A stretch of 9,664 bases of DNA from positions 1-9,664 of the forward strand of contig JANQKJ010000058.1 of the NCBI GenBank assembly GCA_028281205.1, in the 5' to 3' direction. The notes under the pieces were generated by a model. That model searched no databases. It saw nothing but the letters and a program-made list of their open reading frames with translations, and had not been told where the DNA came from. Position 1 is the first letter of the stretch, and every line of letters starts with the position of its first letter. This DNA is from Gammaproteobacteria bacterium (lineage in GTDB: Bacteria > Pseudomonadota > Gammaproteobacteria > UBA4575). The position numbers and the translations under genes are program-made. Positions 6,484-9,664 of the stretch are shown piece after piece.

Positions 6484-7008
6484 TTACCAGAACTTCCACC
6501 ATGTCCCATTATCGCCTTGCGGTGATTGCTGGCTTTGATTTGAGTTATTACTGTTTTGTTTAGTGGCCTGCTGCATCATTTCAGACCATTGGTTAAACCA
6601 TTGCTCATATTGTTTTGGGTTCATCATCCCCATCATAGGATTCATCATCATGGGGTTCATCGCCCCCATCATAGGATTCATCATCATGGGGTTCATTGCT
6701 CCCATCATAGGATTCACCATCATGGGGTTCATCGCCCCCATCATAGGATTCATCATCATGGGGTTCATCGCCCCCATCATAGGATTCATCATCATGGGAT
6801 TCATCGTCCCCATCATAGGATTCATCATCATAGGGTTCATCATTGGGTTGGCTATATGTTTGCCTGTCTTAGGCGTCATGTTTTGAACATTAGGAGTTGC
6901 AATAGCTGCACCCTCCTCGTTTTCAGCTTGAACTGAAGTAGCCACGCCCAGCACAAGAGAGATAACTAAAAAGATCAACATTTTTAACGACTTATTAATA
7001 ATCAACAT
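6484..7008 (-). CDS. Exported methionine-rich repeat protein
   Basis: I do not recognise a named family. The predicted precursor has 174 residues: an N-terminal signal peptide ending near SVQA, a short polar stretch, about 76 residues of NPMM-based repeats (core unit MNPMMMNPMMGA, 12 residues), and a tail with KQYEQWFNQWSEMMQQ, a low-complexity N/Q/S segment and the terminal aromatic motif WWKFW. About 38 of the 76 repeat residues are Met and there is no Cys. Extracytoplasmic Met-rich proteins commonly bind Cu(I) or Ag(I) through thioethers, but no specific function is shown here. I prefer the ATG at 7008 to the GTG at 7017 because the GTG lies inside a strong Shine-Dalgarno sequence that is well spaced for 7008. 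It stands alone between the AraC regulator and the ars operon. The high-identity DNA repeats indicate that the coding frame is recently expanded. Confidence 0.75.
   Translation of the reverse strand: MLIINKSLKMLIFLVISLVLGVATSVQAENEEGAAIATPNVQNMTPKTGKHIANPMMNPMMMNPMMGTMNPMMMNPMMGAMNPMMMNPMMGAMNPMMVNPMMGAMNPMMMNPMMGAMNPMMMNPMMGMMNPKQYEQWFNQWSEMMQQATKQNSNNSNQSQQSPQGDNGTWWKFW
6631..6846. repeat. 36-bp tandem repeat array, six units
   Basis: Six consecutive 36-bp units start at 6631, 6667, 6703, 6739, 6775 and 6811, with a partial unit before them (about 6616-6630). Units 1 and 4 are identical; units 2, 3 and 5 differ from them by one or two bases, while unit 6 diverges at its end. Each unit encodes 12 residues in the minus-strand gene, so gain or loss of a unit keeps the frame. 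Slippage or unequal recombination is the likely origin. Confidence 0.95.
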
Positions 7009-7014
7009 TTTTGC

Positions 7015-7021
7015 CACCTCT
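7015..7021 (-). promoter_or_regulatory. Ribosome-binding site deciding the Met-rich gene start
   Basis: AGAGGTG on the minus strand ends 6 nt before the ATG at 7008. The alternative GTG start at 7017 is part of this element and has no Shine-Dalgarno of its own at a proper distance. Confidence 0.7.
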
Positions 7022-7224
7022 TAAGAGTTATCTTTTTGACTGAATAACATTGATTGCTCACTGTCCTTAGTCCGCATAGTACAGGACTGTATGTTAGTTT
7101 TATTATCAGGCCAGTTTGCATCCATACTCAAGCATTGTAACTCATTTTTTATGCAATACTTGTTTATATCAGAATATCTTGTATCGAGTGAAAGTAAAAT
7201 TAAGCGTTATCTCCGGCATGCAAG

Positions 7225-8226
7225 CTAAGGAAACCAATGGCGGGTACGATTTGCAAACGCCACCAAGGAAAGCATCACTGGGACTTCAACTAATACTCCA
7301 ACAACTGTCGCCAAGGCCGCTCCAGAATGCAGGCCAAATAAAGAAATCGCCACAGCTACTGCTAGCTCAAAAAAATTACTCGTCCCAATCAAAGACGCCG
7401 GTGCAGCAATATTATGTGTCAGCCTTAAATATCGCGCTGCAAAATAAGCAATAAAAAATATTCCATAACTTTGAATAATTAGAGGTATAGAAATTAAAAC
7501 TATACTTTGAGGCTTTTGAATGATTGTTTCGGCCTGAAAACCAAACAATAAAACTACTGTAGCAAGTAACCCAAGCACTGAAAAAGGCTTAATCTTCTCT
7601 ACCAAACCGGAGACTTTATTATGCAAATAAAATCTCGTAAGCATTCCAGCACATAAAGGTAATACCACGTATAACAATACTGATAAAAGCAAAGTTTCCC
7701 ATGGCACTGTTATATTAGTTAAGCCTAATAAAAAAGCCGCAATCGGTGCAAATGCAAATATCATTATGATGTCGTTCACTGACACTTGAATAAGCGTGTA
7801 GTTTGGATCACCTTTAGTTAGTTGACTCCATACAAACACCATTGCAGTACAAGGTGCTACTCCCAGTAAAATCATCCCGGCGATATATTCATTTGCAGTT
7901 TCCGGCTCTACCCAAGCTGCAAAAATAAAATGAAAGAAAATAACGCCTAAGCCTGCCATGCTAAAAGGCTTAATTAGCCAATTTATAACGAGAGTAAGTA
8001 CCAGACCCTTGGGCCTATCACCGACCTTTTTGAGCGATGAAAAATCTATCTGGATCATCATTGGATAAATCATTAACCAGATAAGGACAGCGACTAGCAA
8101 ATTAACATGTGCATACTGCCAAGCTGCAATCAATGTGAATATATTAGGAAAGAAGTTTCCTAGCAGTACTCCAAAAATTATGCATAAGCCAACCCACAGG
8201 CTTAAGTAACGCTCAAAAATACCCAT
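7225..8226 (-). CDS. acr3: ACR3-family arsenite efflux transporter
   Basis: A 333-residue inner-membrane permease of the ACR3 (BART superfamily) type, which exports arsenite using the proton motive force. It has about ten hydrophobic segments. Family hallmarks are visible: WLMIYPMMIQIDF near residues 50-62, NWLIKPFSMAGLG near 82-94, the conserved cysteine in GVAPCTAMVFVWSQL (Cys126), and the glutamate in SNFFELAVAVAISLFG (Glu287). Both residues correspond to those known to be needed for As(III) transport in characterised ACR3 proteins. It is unrelated to the E. coli ArsB 12-helix family despite the frequent arsB label. It starts 2 nt after the arsC stop, so translation is probably coupled. 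It is the last gene of the arsRC-acr3 operon, and I see no convincing terminator downstream. The length is slightly under the usual 340-360. Confidence 0.95.
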   Translation of the reverse strand: MGIFERYLSLWVGLCIIFGVLLGNFFPNIFTLIAAWQYAHVNLLVAVLIWLMIYPMMIQIDFSSLKKVGDRPKGLVLTLVINWLIKPFSMAGLGVIFFHFIFAAWVEPETANEYIAGMILLGVAPCTAMVFVWSQLTKGDPNYTLIQVSVNDIIMIFAFAPIAAFLLGLTNITVPWETLLLSVLLYVVLPLCAGMLTRFYLHNKVSGLVEKIKPFSVLGLLATVVLLFGFQAETIIQKPQSIVLISIPLIIQSYGIFFIAYFAARYLRLTHNIAAPASLIGTSNFFELAVAVAISLFGLHSGAALATVVGVLVEVPVMLSLVAFANRTRHWFP

Positions 8227-8228
8227 TA

Positions 8229-8696
8229 TTATTCGCCTAACTTTGTTAGTAGTAATGTTTTCTCATGTTCGGATAAGTTTTCTATACCCTCTTCCAGCAA
8301 CTTTTTTATTCTGGAAGTTAATATCGAGATAGTCTTGTGAAATGCGCGCTTAATATCTTCACCCTGGCCTTCGATTTTTGAAGGATCGGTAAGACCCCAG
8401 TGTATTTTTAAAGTTTTTTCAAACCAGACTGGACATTGTTCACCACGTGCTGAATCACAAACCGTAATCACAATATCTGGATTCCAGTCTTCATACTCAT
8501 CCCATGACTCACTAGCCAGATATTCTGTGCTAATACCTGCTTCATTTAAAAATCTAACAGTAGCAGGATGCACTTTTCCAGAAGGATGGCTACCTGCTGA
8601 CTTGGCAATAATTCTTCCTGCCGATAAATGATTAGTCACGGCTTCCGCTATGATGCTTCGACAACGATTGTGTGTGCAAATGAAAAGAACTTTCAC
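8229..8696 (-). CDS. arsC: Arsenate reductase ArsC, low-molecular-weight phosphatase type
   Basis: A 155-residue cytoplasmic enzyme that reduces As(V) to As(III), most likely with electrons from thioredoxin. The P-loop CTHNRCR (CX5R) begins at the nucleophile Cys7 and ends with Arg13. The redox pair is Cys80 and Cys88 in VCDSARGEQCPVW, and HWGLTDPS at 99-106 carries the general-acid aspartate. Three such cysteines mark the thioredoxin-coupled family of Staphylococcus/Bacillus ArsC. P-loop Cys12 is additional. The C-terminal 20 residues or so (after IKKLLEEG) extend beyond the usual 130-140-residue core. The start is GTG, 9 nt after the arsR stop, with no obvious Shine-Dalgarno, so coupling to arsR translation is likely. 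The stop lies 2 nt before the ACR3 start. Confidence 0.94.
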   Translation of the reverse strand: MKVLFICTHNRCRSIIAEAVTNHLSAGRIIAKSAGSHPSGKVHPATVRFLNEAGISTEYLASESWDEYEDWNPDIVITVCDSARGEQCPVWFEKTLKIHWGLTDPSKIEGQGEDIKRAFHKTISILTSRIKKLLEEGIENLSEHEKTLLLTKLGE

Positions 8697-8705
8697 AAAT
8701 AAAAA

Positions 8706-9056
8706 CTAACAGCAACTAGCCCGACTATGAGGACGGTTGTTCATATTAGTAAGAGATTTAAATTCTTTAGCAATAAATCGAGAATTTTCTTGGCTGGATA
8801 TCTGTAAAACATCATGTGACCAATCTGGCAATTGTGGATTGATTTGATAATAAATCCACTGTCCCTGTCGCCGATCTATTAATAGCCCACTGTCACGAAG
8901 TTGGGCGAGATGGCGGGAGATTTTAGGTTGACTCACATTTAATGCAGATACTAATTCACACACACAAAGTTCTCCCTCCTGCTGAATAAGCAGGAGAGAT
9001 TTTAAGCGGGTTTCATCTGCAAGACATTTAAAAAATTGCAGCGGCGATATATACAT
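8706..9056 (-). CDS. arsR: ArsR-family arsenic-responsive repressor
   Basis: A winged-helix ArsR/SmtB repressor that is expected to release its operator on binding As(III) or Sb(III). The fold runs from FFKCLADETRLKSLLLI through the As-binding helix ELCVCEL, whose CVC pair matches the Cys32/Cys34 site of E. coli ArsR, to the recognition helix NVSQPKISRHLAQL and the wing RRQGQWIYYQIN. I chose the ATG at 9056 (116 residues), which gives the usual 117 or so and puts CVC at residues 31-33. An upstream in-frame ATG at 9068 would add four residues, but it lies inside the putative promoter and operator. No good ribosome-binding site is visible for either. The protein ends in Cys-Cys, which could form a further metal or thiol site. 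It is the first gene of the operon. Confidence 0.93.
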   Translation of the reverse strand: MYISPLQFFKCLADETRLKSLLLIQQEGELCVCELVSALNVSQPKISRHLAQLRDSGLLIDRRQGQWIYYQINPQLPDWSHDVLQISSQENSRFIAKEFKSLTNMNNRPHSRASCC

Positions 9057-9063
9057 ATGGAAT

Positions 9064-9092
9064 ATCATATATATGTTTTTTCATATATACAA
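9064..9092 (-). promoter_or_regulatory. Putative sigma70-type ars promoter
   Basis: On the minus strand TTGTAT (9092-9087) and TATGAT (9069-9064) are separated by 17 bp. The -10 matches 5 of 6 consensus bases and the -35 matches 3 of 6. The expected transcription start, about 7 nt downstream, would fall next to the ATG at 9056, which implies a very short or absent leader. Another spacing is possible in this AT-rich stretch. Confidence 0.4.
9068..9089. promoter_or_regulatory. Probable ArsR operator
   Basis: Two perfect 8-bp arms, TATATATG (9068-9075) and CATATATA (9082-9089), flank a TTTTTT spacer. This matches the AT-rich interrupted dyads that ArsR/SmtB repressors bind in front of their own genes. 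It overlaps the putative -10 and spacer region, so bound ArsR would block transcription. Confidence 0.6.
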
Positions 9093-9148
9093 GCAGTCTC
9101 TAGAATAATTTTATGCCGGCTTGAAAATAATTGCGCTATTACTAGTAT

Positions 9149-9162
9149 TTGATTTAGATCAG
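9149..9162 (+). promoter_or_regulatory. FNR-like binding site upstream of the FNT gene
   Basis: TTGATTTAGATCAG matches the FNR consensus TTGAT-N4-ATCAA at 9 of 10 defined bases. Its centre lies about 115 bp before the FNT start codon. Possible -10 elements are TATATT at 9203-9208 and TATTAT at 9215-9220; these would put the site roughly 60-72 bp upstream of transcription, as in class I activation. FNR activates the focA promoter in E. coli. Confidence 0.45.
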
Positions 9163-9256
9163 AATCTTGTTAGTTATATATAAGCTCAAACATATGAGTT
9201 GATATATTTAATGGTATTATGTTTATCTTATTCATACATGCCTTACTCACAAAGGT

Positions 9257-9261
9257 AGGAG
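9257..9261 (+). promoter_or_regulatory. Ribosome-binding site of the FNT gene
   Basis: AGGAG ends 9 nt before the ATG at 9271. It is one of the few strong Shine-Dalgarno sequences in the window and fixes the start of this gene. Confidence 0.75.
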
Positions 9262-9270
9262 TATACAAAT

Positions 9271-9664
9271 ATGGATGATCAGTCTATAGATGCATATAAA
9301 CCTGCAAAAATTGCTGAGTTAGTTGAAAGTATCGGTGTTAATAAAGCAGTTTTACCCATTGTTCCAACCATTATGTTGGGCTTGATGGCTGGCGCATTTA
9401 TTGCCTTTGGCGCAATGTTTTTCACCTTAATGATGACAGACCATGGAATGGGTCTAGGACCGGCACGCTTACTAGGTGGTATTGCATTTTCATTAGGACT
9501 GATACTAGTAGTTGTCGGCGGCGCGGAACTTTTTACCGGCAATAATTTTATTGTCATGGCATGGGCAGAAAATAAAGTAACGACTGCACAATTACTCAGG
9601 AACTGGAGTATTGTTTATATTGCAAACTTTATAGGTGCTGTTGGTGCTGCAGTTCTAATGTTCT
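9271..9664 (+). CDS. Formate/nitrite transporter (FNT) family channel, 3'-partial
   Basis: The first 131 codons of an FNT-family pentameric anion channel (FocA/NirC/FdhC group). The start is ATG with an AGGAG ribosome-binding site. A short cytoplasmic N-terminus with the PAKIAELVESIGVNKA amphipathic helix is followed by a first membrane helix (PTIMLGLMAGAFIAFGAMF), a second (LLGGIAFSLGLILVVVGG) and the discontinuous helix with the pore signature GGAELFTGNNFIVMAW. NWSIVYIANFIGA begins the next helix. The gene runs off the window, so the pore histidine and the C-terminus cannot be checked. Transport of formate, nitrite or a similar small anion is expected, and which one cannot be told from this part. 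It is divergent from arsR across about 200 bp and has an FNR-like site upstream, which suggests induction at low oxygen. Confidence 0.92.
   Translation, partial: MDDQSIDAYKPAKIAELVESIGVNKAVLPIVPTIMLGLMAGAFIAFGAMFFTLMMTDHGMGLGPARLLGGIAFSLGLILVVVGGAELFTGNNFIVMAWAENKVTTAQLLRNWSIVYIANFIGAVGAAVLMF

Noticed and set aside
6343..6525. Plus-strand 60-codon frame
   Set aside because: It overlaps the second helix-turn-helix of the AraC regulator out of frame, with no independent support.
6631..6846. CRISPR-like array
   Set aside because: The units are contiguous without unique spacers and encode protein repeats, so this is a coding tandem repeat.
6556..6936. Long plus-strand frames through the Met-rich repeat (His/Arg-rich HHRIHHHG and hydrophobic GFIIMGFIAPIIGF)
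   Set aside because: They are by-products of the 36-bp repeat, which lacks stops in several frames. The minus frame has the signal peptide, ribosome-binding site and non-repetitive tail of a real gene; these do not.
7069..7088. AGTCC-N10-GGACT inverted repeat upstream of the Met-rich gene
   Set aside because: The arms are only 5 bp and no promoter or regulator context supports it. The rest of the 7009-7224 gap shows no other recognisable element.
7133..7173. Possible ars operon terminator (AAGCATTG...CAATACTT)
   Set aside because: The arms are short with one mismatch, the loop is about 16 nt, and no T-run follows on the minus strand.
7116..7454. Plus-strand 112-codon frame
   Set aside because: It lies mostly antisense to the ACR3 gene, its protein has no recognisable domain, and no ribosome-binding site is evident.
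9279..9557. Minus-strand 92-codon frame
   Set aside because: It is antisense to the clear FNT coding sequence; its Pro/Ser/Ile-rich product is typical of a shadow frame.

Overview
The window looks like a chromosomal segment of an AT-rich Gram-negative bacterium. A gammaproteobacterium is most likely, judging from a Kef-type antiporter, an RssA-type patatin, a ClsA/B-like synthase, a DUF4234-like protein and an arsR-arsC-ACR3 operon. This assignment is inferred from protein style only. There is no rRNA, tRNA, IS element, CRISPR array or integrase. Coding density is high, and the largest gap is about 220 bp.

Layout, left to right. (1) Positions 1-1088 (+) hold the 3' part of a Kef/CPA2 cation:proton antiporter with a C-terminal TrkA-N (RCK) domain; its start lies outside the window. 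(2) Positions 1310-4870 (+) hold four closely spaced genes: an RssA-like patatin phospholipase, a cardiolipin synthase with two HKD motifs, a DUF4234-like multi-pass membrane protein, and an O6-alkylguanine-DNA alkyltransferase (Ogt). The first two suggest phospholipid remodelling. (3) An exported YHS-domain protein (4993-5451, -), with a clear Rho-independent terminator, is divergent from an AraC/Cupin_6 regulator (5568-6467, +). The regulator's 5' end looks as though it was frameshifted. (4) A small exported, extremely methionine-rich repeat protein (6484-7008, -) is encoded by a 36-bp tandem repeat array. (5) A compact arsenic-resistance operon on the minus strand runs arsR (9056 or 9068 to 8706), arsC (8696-8229) and an ACR3 arsenite exporter (8226-7225). 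A palindromic operator overlaps its promoter. (6) Diverging from arsR is the 5' part of a formate/nitrite-family (FNT) channel gene (9271 to the window edge), with an FNR-like site upstream.

Functionally, the ars operon is a complete sense/reduce/export module. ArsR senses As(III), ArsC reduces As(V) to As(III), and ACR3 expels As(III). The candidates for something less described are the Met-rich repeat protein, the DUF4234-like protein placed between lipid and DNA-repair genes, and the anaerobically controlled FNT gene divergent from ars. I saw no clearly new multi-gene defence or mobile system.
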